Assembly: GCA_036499825.1 (NCBI GenBank)
Contig: DASYCZ010000037.1
Span: 1 to 64,000, forward strand
DNA length: 64,000 nt
Direction of reading: 5' to 3'
Source: Paradevosia sp036499825
Lineage (GTDB): Bacteria > Pseudomonadota > Alphaproteobacteria > Rhizobiales > Devosiaceae
Notes under the pieces: generated by a model
Databases searched by the model: none
Told to the model about the DNA's origin: nothing
Seen by the model: only the letters and a program-made list of their open reading frames with translations
Shown here: positions 27,328-36,632 of the stretch, piece by piece
Layout: each line of letters starts with the position of its first letter
How positions within the stretch are numbered: the first letter of the stretch is position 1
Translations under genes and position numbers: made by a program

Positions 27328-28258
27328 GCTGCTTTTGCGGCGCCTCGAATGGACGGTCATTCGCCGTCTCGACGGCCTGTTGCAGGGCGACTACCGCACG
27401 CTGTTTCGAGGCTTTGGCCTCGATCTCGCGGATCTACGCGAATATCAGGTCTTCGACGATGTGCGTTACATCGACTGGAACGTGACGGCGCGGACGCAGG
27501 TGCCGCATGTGCGCGTCTTCAACGAAGACCGCGAAGTCACCGCGTGGTTTTTCCTCGATCTCAGCCCGTCGGTGGATTTCGGCTCGGGCGAAATCACCAA
27601 GCGCCAGGTGCTGACCGAATTCACCGCCGTCATGGCGAGGTTGCTGACCCGACAGGGCAATCGTGTGGGCGCCATTCTTTTCGACGGCGTCACCGAACAT
27701 ATCCTGCCGCCGCGGAGCGGTCGGGGCCAGGTGCTGCACATTCTCGATCGCATCGCGCATTGCCCGCGTCTCGCGCGAACGCCAGGCACGGATCTCGGTG
27801 GCGCCCTCGCCCGGTCGATGGCCGCCATCAAACGGCGGGGGCTGATCTTCGTGGTTTCCGACTTCGTCTCCTCGCCCGGATGGGACCGGGTGCTGGCCCG
27901 GGCGTCCCAGCGGCATGAAGGCATTATCGTGCGCATGGTGGACCCGCTCGACCTGTTGATGCCCGATATCGGTCTTTTGCCCTTTCAGGATGCGGAGACC
28001 GGCGAGCAGTTGATGGTCGACACCAACGATCGCGGTTTCCGCCGCCGGTTCGCGGCAGCGGCAGAACGCAACGAAGCGACGTTGATGGAAGCCTTTTCAA
28101 CTGCCGGCCTCGATGTGCTGGAACTGTCGACCGGCGACGACCTGCTCGACGCGATTTTGAGGTTCAGCGGACTGCGCAAGGCCAGCGCACGCCGGGGCGG
28201 CGGCAGTCCGACGACGTCGGTGGACAGAGGCCCCAGGCAGGAGGGAGCGGCGCCATGA
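27302..28258 (+). CDS. DUF58 domain protein
   Basis: A 318-residue protein of the DUF58 family, which carries a degenerate VWA-like fold and is regularly encoded between MoxR and BatA-type genes. The family hallmark DDVRYIDWNVTART is at residues 52-65, followed by FLDLSPSVDFG, a MIDAS-like motif, and GNRVGAILFDG. The start overlaps the MoxR gene and the stop overlaps the VWA gene in an ATGA, indicating coupled translation. It is cytosolic by prediction, as no signal or membrane segment is evident. Confidence 0.95.
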   Translation: MSRSPQQPELLLRRLEWTVIRRLDGLLQGDYRTLFRGFGLDLADLREYQVFDDVRYIDWNVTARTQVPHVRVFNEDREVTAWFFLDLSPSVDFGSGEITKRQVLTEFTAVMARLLTRQGNRVGAILFDGVTEHILPPRSGRGQVLHILDRIAHCPRLARTPGTDLGGALARSMAAIKRRGLIFVVSDFVSSPGWDRVLARASQRHEGIIVRMVDPLDLLMPDIGLLPFQDAETGEQLMVDTNDRGFRRRFAAAAERNEATLMEAFSTAGLDVLELSTGDDLLDAILRFSGLRKASARRGGGSPTTSVDRGPRQEGAAP

Positions 28259-29310
28259 TCTTCATCTGGGCCAACATGCTGTGGCTACTGCTGTTGTTGC
28301 CGCTTCTGGTCGGGCTCTATGTGCTGATGCTGCGGCGGCGGAAGAAGGCGGCCCTGCGCTATGCCAACCTGGCCATCGTCAAGCAGGCGATGAGCACCAC
28401 CGGACGCTGGCGCCGCTATGTGCCGCCTGCCCTGTTTCTTGCGGCACTGGCCGTGCTCATCCTCGGCGTCGCTCGGCCGGCGGCGGTCGTGACGCTACCC
28501 TCGTCGCGCGCCACCATCATTCTGGCCATGGACACATCGGGCTCGATGCGGGCCGCCGACGTCGAGCCATCGCGCATCGTGGCCGCTCAGGCGGCCGCCA
28601 AGCAGTTCATCGCCTCGCAACCCGCCGACGTCCAGATCGGCATCGTATCCTTCGCGGGCTCTGCCGTGCTGGTGCAGGTTCCAACGATCGACCGCGAGGC
28701 GTTGAATGCCGCGATCGATCGCTTCCAGCTGCGGCGCGGGACAGCGGTGGGCGCGGGCGTACTGACGTCGCTGTCGACCATCTTTCCCGACCAGCAGTTC
28801 GAGACCGGCTCAGACTTCGGCGGTGGCGGAGCGCCTTTACCGGATTTTTCCAGCCGGTCGCTGGATGAGACGGCCCAGGCGGAGGCGCCGGTGCACGAGC
28901 CGGTCGAGCCAGGCTCCTACAACAGTGCCGTCATCATCCTCCTGACCGACGGGGCCACCACCACGGGCCCCGATCCCATCAAGGCCGGGCAGACGGCTGC
29001 CGACTACGGCGTGAGGGTGTTTACCGTCGGCTTCGGCTCGCCGACGGGCGATGTGATCAACTACGAAGGCCGCTCGATGCGGGCGCAGCTCGACGAGGAA
29101 TCGCTCAAGACCATCGCCCAGACGACGCGGGCCGAATATTTCGAGGCCCGCACATCCGATGACCTCAGCAAGGTCTACAAGTCGATGTCGTCGCGGCTGA
29201 TCACCGAGAAGAAGCTGACCGAGATTTCGTTCATCTTCGCCGGTATCGGAGCGCTGCTGGCGTTGCTGGCCGCCGGGCTGTCCGTATGGTGGTACGGACG
29301 CGTGCTTTGA
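28255..29310 (+). CDS. VWA domain membrane protein (BatA-like)
   Basis: A 351-residue protein with two N-terminal membrane segments (about residues 5-26 and 57-75) and one at the C-terminus (about 325-347), with the VWA domain between them in the periplasm. The MIDAS residues are complete: DTSGS at 93-97, T163 in RRGTAVGAG, and D232 in LLTDGATTTG. This is the BatA arrangement, but BatB, BatC and BatD partners are missing. It probably acts with the MoxR and DUF58 proteins; the client is unknown. Confidence 0.95.
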   Translation: MIFIWANMLWLLLLLPLLVGLYVLMLRRRKKAALRYANLAIVKQAMSTTGRWRRYVPPALFLAALAVLILGVARPAAVVTLPSSRATIILAMDTSGSMRAADVEPSRIVAAQAAAKQFIASQPADVQIGIVSFAGSAVLVQVPTIDREALNAAIDRFQLRRGTAVGAGVLTSLSTIFPDQQFETGSDFGGGGAPLPDFSSRSLDETAQAEAPVHEPVEPGSYNSAVIILLTDGATTTGPDPIKAGQTAADYGVRVFTVGFGSPTGDVINYEGRSMRAQLDEESLKTIAQTTRAEYFEARTSDDLSKVYKSMSSRLITEKKLTEISFIFAGIGALLALLAAGLSVWWYGRVL

Positions 29311-29327
29311 AATCGGAGGCGATGGTT

Positions 29328-29744
29328 ATGCAGTCGATCACGAGCGGCAGCGGCACCAGGGACGATCCCTGGTTGCTCAAGACTCCCTCGCGGACCGCGG
29401 ACTACAAGGCCTGGCGGGATGAGGCCGCCGAACCACCGGCGCTGATCGTGGAAGTGGGCACGACCCGCCTCTCCTATCACTTGCCGTGCATAGAGGATCT
29501 CGATGCGATGCTGAAGCAACGGGGCGACTGGGTGGCGCTCGGCAATGCCGATGAGGGTAAGCCCACCGTCGAGGGAACCGTGGAGCATTGGGCTCGAAGC
29601 CATGACAATCCGGTCGGTGGCTATTACGGCCTGCGGAAAGGCTATCGCGGCCGCTTCGCCAACTATGTCACTCCGGTTCTCGAATTGCTGGGCCGTGCCG
29701 ACCTTGAACACGGCCCCCGCAACAATCGGGTCAGGACAGCCTAG
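29328..29744 (+). CDS. Conserved hypothetical protein (DUF6855-like)
   Basis: A 138-residue protein with a conserved-looking sequence: GTRDDPWLLKTPSRT, then PPALIVEVGTTRLSYH, DWVALGNADEGKP, EHWARSHDNPVGGYYG and YVTPVLELLGRADLEHG. It resembles a family of small proteins I know as DUF6855, seen beside unrelated genes in soil bacteria. It follows the VWA gene by 17 nt and may be co-transcribed. ATG 29328 is chosen because GGAGG lies 8 nt upstream; ATG 29286 would overlap the VWA gene. Function unknown. Confidence 0.8.
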   Translation: MQSITSGSGTRDDPWLLKTPSRTADYKAWRDEAAEPPALIVEVGTTRLSYHLPCIEDLDAMLKQRGDWVALGNADEGKPTVEGTVEHWARSHDNPVGGYYGLRKGYRGRFANYVTPVLELLGRADLEHGPRNNRVRTA

Positions 29745-29778
29745 AGCGGGTACTCCTCGACAACCCTGCGGCATGGTC

Positions 29779-31002
29779 TCAGGCAGGCTGCAGCGCTGCC
29801 GTCTCTTCGTCCCGCCTGGGCGGTGGCGGAAACGCCAGGGCCATGCCGGCGGCGGCGAGACCGACGGCAGCCGAGGCGATGTAGAGCCAGTGATAGGTGC
29901 CGAACGTATCGTAGAGCCAGCCGCCCCCGACCGGACCGAAGGCCATGCCGATGCTCGACGTCATGGTGGCGGCGCCAAGTACCGCGCCCATGACCTTGGC
30001 GCTGAAATATTCATGGGCCAGCACCGCATAGAGCGGCATGACGCCGCCATAGGCCATGCCGAGAACCAGGGCCAGCATATAGAATTGCGGCAGCTGGCTG
30101 ACATAGATGTAGGTGTAGATGCCGGCCGCCTGCAGCAGGAGCCCGCCGACGATGACGCGCCGCACACCGACACGATCGGCGAGGAAACCAAAGATGAGGC
30201 GCCCGAACAGGCCGGATACGCCCTCGACGCTATAGAGACTGGCGGCTGCAAAAGGAGTGGCGCCGCAGATCATCGCATAGCTGACGGTATGGAAGATCGG
30301 CCCGGAATGGGCCGCACAGCACAGAAAGAACGTGGTGGCCAGGACGATGAACTGCGGTGTCCTGAGGGCGGCAAGGACCGCCGACGGCTCGCGCTTCGTG
30401 GCGATAACAGGTGCGGCTGGGGTCTCGGCCTCGACCGATGCCGGTGGCTGGCGGATGAACAGCGCGGCGGGGATCAGCAATATCACGGCGCCGATGGCGA
30501 TCATCAGCATGGCGCTGCGCCAGCCATAGGTTTGGATCAGGAGGCTGGCGAAGGGCGTGACGACCATGGGGGCGACACCCGCCCCAACCGAGACGAGCGA
30601 AACGGCAAGGCTGCGCTGCTTGTCGAACCAGGCCAGGGTCGTGGCAATGAGCGGCGCGAAGAACGCACCGCCCGCGGCGCCGACAAGCCCCCCATAGGCC
30701 ATCTGGAAGATCAGGAGATCAGTGGTGCGGCTGGCGATGACGAGGCCGATGCCCAACAGGACCGAAGCGATAAGCACGACGGGCCTCGCGCCGATGCGGT
30801 CGCTGAGCGTGCCCCAGCCGAAGCCGGCAACGCCCATGGTGATGAACCCGACCGTCATCGCCATCGAGATGCCGGCACGCGTCCAGCCGGTTTCCTCGGC
30901 GATGGGTTGCAGATAGACGGGCAGCGCAAACATGGCGCCCATCGCCATACATGTGATCACCGCGCCTGCGGCGACAATGACCCAACCGTAACGCTCGTGC
31001 AT
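29779..31002 (-). CDS. MFS transporter, 12-TM, OFA-like
   Basis: A 407-residue inner-membrane carrier. It opens with HERYGWVIVAAGAVITCMAMG, the style of the oxalate/formate antiporter and monocarboxylate-like subfamily, and has motif A-like GTLSDRIGARPVVL and a central loop. The second half repeats with FGFLADRVGVRRVIVGG. Twelve helices are expected. Substrate probably a small carboxylate or similar, which is inference. No co-transcribed neighbour is seen. Confidence 0.9.
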   Translation of the reverse strand: MHERYGWVIVAAGAVITCMAMGAMFALPVYLQPIAEETGWTRAGISMAMTVGFITMGVAGFGWGTLSDRIGARPVVLIASVLLGIGLVIASRTTDLLIFQMAYGGLVGAAGGAFFAPLIATTLAWFDKQRSLAVSLVSVGAGVAPMVVTPFASLLIQTYGWRSAMLMIAIGAVILLIPAALFIRQPPASVEAETPAAPVIATKREPSAVLAALRTPQFIVLATTFFLCCAAHSGPIFHTVSYAMICGATPFAAASLYSVEGVSGLFGRLIFGFLADRVGVRRVIVGGLLLQAAGIYTYIYVSQLPQFYMLALVLGMAYGGVMPLYAVLAHEYFSAKVMGAVLGAATMTSSIGMAFGPVGGGWLYDTFGTYHWLYIASAAVGLAAAGMALAFPPPPRRDEETAALQPA

Positions 31003-31180
31003 TTCCTCGATCCCTCCGGATAAGCCTGCACTTTCGTCGAACGAGAGACAAGCAGATCGACATGGAGGTCGGAAATTTTAGCGCGGCGCGATCGGGTTGC
31101 CCCTCCCCGGAGCCTTCCCATGAGGCGAAACATCGCGGCCTTGGGCCTCCCCCGAAGGGAGAGGCCAATCAATCCCGGAA

Positions 31181-31938
31181 TTACGCCTTCAACCTGAACC
31201 CTGTCCTGAAGATCCAGGTGATGATGCCGAGTTCGACCAAGAGGAACACCAGCGTGGCCCCGAGGCTAACGGCGATGTTGACGTCGGAGAGGCTGTAGAA
31301 GCTCCAGCGGAAGCCGGAGATCAGATAGACGATGGGGTTGAACAGCGACACAACCTGCCAGAAGGACGGCAGCAGACCGAGCGAATAGAAGGTGCCGCCC
31401 AGGAAGGTCAGCGGCGTGATGATGAGCAGCGGCACCGTCTGTAACTGATCCATGCCTTTGACGACGATGCCGATGATGAAGCCGAGAAGGCTGAAGGTAA
31501 TCGCCGTCAGCACCAGGAAGAGCACCATCACCACGGGATGCTCGATGCGGACCGGGACGAAGAAGTTCGCCGTCAGCAGCACGATGACACCCAGGATCAG
31601 GGACTTGGTGGCTGCCGCGCCCACATAGCCGGTGACGATCTCCATGGCCGAGACCGGCGCGGACAGCAGTTCATAGATAGTACCGGTGAACTTTTGGAAG
31701 AAGATGCCGAACGAGCCGTTAGAGACCGACTGCGTCACGATCATCAGCATGATGAGGCCGGGCACGATGAAGGCGCCGTAAGAGACGCCGTCGATCTGGG
31801 TGATGTGCGAGCCGATGGCTGAGCCGAAGACGACAAAATACAGCGAGGTCGAAATCACCGGAGCCAGGATCGACTGGATCCAGGTGCGGAAGGTGCGGGC
31901 CATTTCGAAGCGATAGATGGCCTTGATGGCTTCGAGGT

Positions 31939-31942
<4 letters not shown>
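31181..31942 (-). CDS. ABC-2 type transporter permease (YadH-like)
   Basis: A 253-residue membrane protein with six helices, starting with an amphipathic N-terminus (NLEAIKAIYRFEMARTFRTW) and LAPVISTSLYFVVFG. The ABC-2 signature region reads IIGIVVKGMDQLQTVPLLIITPLTFLGGTFY, close to YadH of E. coli. Its start overlaps the ATPase stop in an ATGA (31939-31942), so the two form a coupled exporter. The substrate is unknown. Confidence 0.95.
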
Positions 31943-32865
<923 letters not shown>

Positions 32866-32960
32866 GCTCGCCCCATTGCAAGGCGCAGGAACCGATTTCA
32901 GCTCACCACGCCGTGGGCATATGGGGCAGGCGAAGCGGAATGGCAAGGCGACGGCAACGC

Positions 32961-33902
32961 TTAGGTCGATGGCGTTGCCGGATTGGCGTAGTGAGCCCAG
33001 AGCAACAGCCCTGCATCGATGTGTTTGCGCACCAGCCGCCGCACCTGCGCGGTCAATCCGCGCAACGCCTGCTCATGACTGCGCAGCATGACGAAATACA
33101 ATGTTCGATCGAGTTTTGGCTCGACGATGAGGCGCGCTTCCAGCGACTTTGCCGCGAGTTCGTCGGCATAGAGGGCGATCGGCCCGACGGTGCAGCGGCT
33201 ACTGCGCGCCATCAGTTCCTTTTTCACCGCGATGGAGCTTGCGGTGACGATGTTGGGGGCCAGATCCATGGCCTTGGCGGCCTCATCGATCAGGCGGCGG
33301 CCGGCCATCTGGGCGCTTTCAAGCACCAATGGAAGCCTGGCGAGTTCCGTAAAGCGGATGGGCCCCTCCCCCAACGCCTCGAACCGCTCCGGGCGCGCGA
33401 TGGCGAACAGCGGCTCGCTGACCAGCGGCAGACCCAGCACCTGCCCGCTGAAATCCGGCGAGTCGTAGAGCAAGGCGCAATCGATCTCGCCCGATGTCAC
33501 CATCTTGAGCAGGTCATCGCTAAAGGCCTCGCGAATGTCGATGGTGAACTTTCCCGAGCCGCCATAGGCCTCCATAAGGTCGGCGGCGAGCATGCGGGCG
33601 GGCGTGGGCGCCATCCCCACAACGATGCGCCGTGCTTCGGAACGGCGGAAAGGCGCCATGGTGGCGTCGATCGATTCGAACTCGGACAGTATGGTCTCGG
33701 CCTTGGCGAGCAGCGCCAGGCCGGCCTCGGTTACTGAGACGCCACGCGACGTCCGCCCGAGCAGTTTGACCCCGAGCTCTACCTCCACCTGCTTCAACTG
33801 GTAGGTCAATGCAGGCTGCGAAATGTTCAGGTTGTTGGCGGCGCCCGTCACTGTCCCGGCACGCGCCACCGCGGCGAAATATCTCAGATGTCGAAGTTCC
33901 AT
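32961..33902 (-). CDS. LysR family transcriptional regulator
   Basis: A 313-residue regulator. The N-terminal winged helix-turn-helix reads LRHLRYFAAVARAGTVTGAA and NNLNISQPALTYQLKQVEVELG, close to the NAC/Cbl-type LysR group, and the effector domain follows from about residue 90. It is divergent from the first binding-protein/PEP-mutase cassette (203 nt between starts). An 8-bp inverted repeat lies just before its own start, so it probably controls that cassette and itself. Confidence 0.94.
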   Translation of the reverse strand: MELRHLRYFAAVARAGTVTGAANNLNISQPALTYQLKQVEVELGVKLLGRTSRGVSVTEAGLALLAKAETILSEFESIDATMAPFRRSEARRIVVGMAPTPARMLAADLMEAYGGSGKFTIDIREAFSDDLLKMVTSGEIDCALLYDSPDFSGQVLGLPLVSEPLFAIARPERFEALGEGPIRFTELARLPLVLESAQMAGRRLIDEAAKAMDLAPNIVTASSIAVKKELMARSSRCTVGPIALYADELAAKSLEARLIVEPKLDRTLYFVMLRSHEQALRGLTAQVRRLVRKHIDAGLLLWAHYANPATPST

Positions 33903-33913
33903 ACCCCATCCAA

Positions 33914-33942
33914 TTCTGCCGCACCTACTTCATACGGCAGAA
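33914..33942. promoter_or_regulatory. Candidate LysR operator
   Basis: TTCTGCCG at 33914-33921 and CGGCAGAA at 33935-33942 form perfect 8-bp arms with a 13-nt spacer, between the divergent LysR gene (start 33902) and the binding-protein gene (start 34106). The dyad and its place close to the regulator's start fit a LysR autoregulatory site, but the T-N11-A core is not a textbook match. Confidence 0.45.
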
Positions 33943-34105
33943 AATGCCCCTCGATCAAACCTGTCGATGGAAGCCCCGCCACAGCGCCTGATGCATCCTC
34001 CATAACCGCCACCTATGGCCTGGCTTCCAAATTGTATTTGCGGGCCAAATCTGCAGCTTTGATAGTGCCCATAACCTACTATAGCTTTCTGGGAGGATTG
34101 CAGGC

Positions 34106-35701
34106 ATGTCCGCTTCGTTCAGCATTTCGCGCCGCCAGCTCATCAAGTCAGCGGCCGCCGCCGGGGCACTGAGCTACACTTACCTGCAGGGTTCCGGCCA
34201 GGCCTTCGCGCAGCAGGCCAAACGACTGATCGTAGGCGTCACGCCGCCGGCTACCCAGGCGACGCTCGGTTTCATGACCGAGACCGAGGGCAGCGGCCCG
34301 CTGCAGCCGATGTATGAATTCCTTACCATGTCGGACCGCTTTACGGGCGCCATCGGCCCCAACCTCGCATCGGAGTGGCAGTCCTCAGCCGATGCCAAGC
34401 AGTGGCATCTCAAGCTGCGGCCGGACGTTACCTTTCACAACGGCAAGCCTTTCACCGCCCAGGACGTGGTCAAGAGCTGGGAACTGCTGACGCTGGAAGA
34501 TTCCCGCGCCACCACGGCCTCCTATTTTCGCAAGCTGATTGCGTCGGCCGACAGTTTCGAAATCGTCAACGATCACGAGATCGTCTTCCATCTCGAACGG
34601 GCCGAACCCGAACTGCCCTATTACCTTTCGCAGGCGCAGGGCTTCATCATCTACTCCAAGGATTATTGGGATAGCGTCGGCCGCGATGGCTACGCCGCCA
34701 ACCCGATCGGCACAGGCCCGTTCAAGTTCGTCGAATTCCGCGTGGACCAGTACATTCTCTACAACCGCGTCGAGAACCATTGGCGCCAGACGCCTGAATT
34801 CGCCGAGCTGCAGATCATGTACATGCCCGAGGACGCCACCCGTCTTGCGGCACTGCTGGCCGGTGAAGTGCATATCGCTGAAATTTCGCGTTCGCTGCAA
34901 AATCAGGCGGTGGCCCGCGGCAAGCAGATCGTCACCAGTACCCGGCCCGCGGCAAGCATTTCGGCGCGCTTTGGGGGCAACTACCTCAACCCCAAGGGCG
35001 AGCCCGGTCCCCTCGCCAACAAGCTCGTGCGGCAGGCGATGAATCTGGCGGTCAACCGCGACGAGATCAACCAGCAGATCTTCGGCGGTCGCGGCACTCC
35101 TGCGGCGGTGGAAGGTTTCCAGAGTACCGATCCGGAGTTCGATCCGGCCTGGACCCCCTACCCGTTCGATCCGGACCAGGCCAAGGCCCTGCTGACGCAG
35201 GCTGGCTATGCCAACGGCTTTTCCTTCGACATGACCGTGGTGACGCCGACCGGCTTTCCGGAGCTGCCCACCGTGGTTGAGGCAATGGGCATCTATTTCA
35301 CCAATATCGGGCTCAGCCCCAATCTGGTGCAGATGGAATTCGCCGACCAGAACAACCGCCAGCGTGCCGCCGATTTCTACAACACGCTCTATTCGGGACG
35401 AAACTCGGTGCGGCCGCTGTTCCGCGCCATGGAATATTTCTCATCCAAGGGCATCTACCACTTCTTCGAAGACCCCTATCTCGAGCAGCGGGTGGACAGC
35501 TTCGCCAAAAGTCTCGATCCCAAGGAACGCAGCGGCCTGATCAAGGAGGTCGGTGACTTCCTCTACAAGAACTACGCGGACATTTCGCTGCTCAATCTTT
35601 ATGCCGAAATCGCAGTCGATCCTACCGTCGTCGCCGAGTACAAGGCCGATATCGGCGCCTTCGGCGCGTCCATCGGGCACGAATATACCAAGGCCGCCTA
35701 G
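34106..35701 (+). CDS. ABC family-5 substrate-binding protein, Tat-type signal (cassette 1)
   Basis: A 531-residue periplasmic binding protein. The N-terminus SRRQLIKSAAAAGALSYTY has the twin-arginine pattern followed by a hydrophobic stretch. Mature motifs include GPNLASEWQSSADAKQWHL, FHNGKPFTAQDVVKSWELL, GTGPFKFVEF and RQAMNLAVNRDEI, placing it in the dipeptide/oligopeptide family 5. It is followed after 21 nt by a PEP-mutase-like gene. No permease or ATPase is adjacent. The paralogue at 41249-42844 has exactly the same length and the same partner gene, so the cassette has been duplicated. The ligand is unknown. Confidence 0.95.
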   Translation: MSASFSISRRQLIKSAAAAGALSYTYLQGSGQAFAQQAKRLIVGVTPPATQATLGFMTETEGSGPLQPMYEFLTMSDRFTGAIGPNLASEWQSSADAKQWHLKLRPDVTFHNGKPFTAQDVVKSWELLTLEDSRATTASYFRKLIASADSFEIVNDHEIVFHLERAEPELPYYLSQAQGFIIYSKDYWDSVGRDGYAANPIGTGPFKFVEFRVDQYILYNRVENHWRQTPEFAELQIMYMPEDATRLAALLAGEVHIAEISRSLQNQAVARGKQIVTSTRPAASISARFGGNYLNPKGEPGPLANKLVRQAMNLAVNRDEINQQIFGGRGTPAAVEGFQSTDPEFDPAWTPYPFDPDQAKALLTQAGYANGFSFDMTVVTPTGFPELPTVVEAMGIYFTNIGLSPNLVQMEFADQNNRQRAADFYNTLYSGRNSVRPLFRAMEYFSSKGIYHFFEDPYLEQRVDSFAKSLDPKERSGLIKEVGDFLYKNYADISLLNLYAEIAVDPTVVAEYKADIGAFGASIGHEYTKAA

Positions 35702-35722
35702 GCGTCTGACAGGAGAAGCTGA

Positions 35723-36619
35723 ATGAAGGTGAACGTTCGCAAGAACCTGCGCGCCTTGCTGAAAGGCGATGAGATCATCGTCGCCCCCGGCGCCTATGAC
35801 GCTTTGTCGGGCCGTATCGCCGAAGAAGCCGGCTTCAAGGCCATCTATGTGGGCGGCTCCAACATCAACGCCGTCATGGGTTACCCGGACGGCGAGGCGA
35901 CGCGCACCGAGTATCTGGCGCGGGTGAGGGAGATCGCAGAGGTCCTGAAGACACCGGTCGTGGCCGATATCGAGACCGGGTTTGGGGCGGGCAGCGCACT
36001 CGACCTGATGCGGACCATCAAGGAGTTCGAGCGCGCCGGCGTCGCCGCGGTGCATTGCGAGGATCAGCCTACCGCCACCAAAAGCCAGGTCACCGTCGCC
36101 AAGGGCCAGGGCTTCCGTGGCGCCGAGGTCATCCCGATGCCGGAAATGCTCAAGAAGATCGAGGCAGCCCTGGAAGCGCGCGAGGACGAAGATTTCGTGT
36201 TCATCGCGCGCACCGACGCGCGCACCCGCTATGGGCTGCAGGAGGCCCTGGATCGTGGCCGTGCCTATGCCAAAGCGGGCGCCGATATGGTGGTGGTGCA
36301 ATCGCTGCAAAGCGTCGATGAACTGAAGCGCGCCGTCGATCATGTCGGCGCTCCCCTGTTGATCTACAACGGTGGCTCCAACGATCCGCTGGCGCTGTCG
36401 TCCGATGAGCTGCAGAAGATCGGCGTCCGCATGGTGACCTTCGGCAGTGGCGTGCTGCGCACCTCTGCCTGGGCGGTGAAGACACTCATGGAGGAGCTTC
36501 GCCGCACGGGCACCGACAAGGGTTTTGTCGAACGCATGATCAGCAAGGAAGAGGTCAACGACCTCATCGGCACGCCGGCACGCGACGCGCTGCGCAAGCG
36601 CTTCATGGAAACCGACTAG
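35723..36619 (+). CDS. PEP mutase/isocitrate lyase superfamily protein (cassette 1)
   Basis: A 298-residue TIM-barrel enzyme. The N-terminal part has IIVAPGAYDALSGRIAEEAGF and VGGSNINAVMGYPDGE, and the metal-site strand reads VVADIETGFGAGSALDL where the family usually has D-A-D-T-G-Y-G. The loop that normally carries the catalytic K-K/R-C-G-H of methylisocitrate lyases reads CEDQPTATKSQVTVAKG, so the cysteine is missing. That fits a decarboxylase or hydrolase-like activity such as oxaloacetate decarboxylase better than a lyase, but this is inference. ATG with AGGAG at 7-nt spacing, 21 nt after the binding-protein gene: one operon. Confidence 0.88.
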   Translation: MKVNVRKNLRALLKGDEIIVAPGAYDALSGRIAEEAGFKAIYVGGSNINAVMGYPDGEATRTEYLARVREIAEVLKTPVVADIETGFGAGSALDLMRTIKEFERAGVAAVHCEDQPTATKSQVTVAKGQGFRGAEVIPMPEMLKKIEAALEAREDEDFVFIARTDARTRYGLQEALDRGRAYAKAGADMVVVQSLQSVDELKRAVDHVGAPLLIYNGGSNDPLALSSDELQKIGVRMVTFGSGVLRTSAWAVKTLMEELRRTGTDKGFVERMISKEEVNDLIGTPARDALRKRFMETD

Positions 36620-36632
36620 GCAGCGCGCGCGC

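Noticed and set aside
26308..29310. Reading the MoxR-DUF58-VWA genes as a vWA-MoxR conflict or defence ternary system.
   Set aside because: No associated effector of that kind is present; the architecture fits the common MoxR-DUF58-BatA group.
29545..31023. A 492-codon plus-strand open frame opposite the MFS gene at 29779-31002.
   Set aside because: It is antisense to a clear 12-helix transporter and rich in Gly, Asp and Arg with no recognisable fold.
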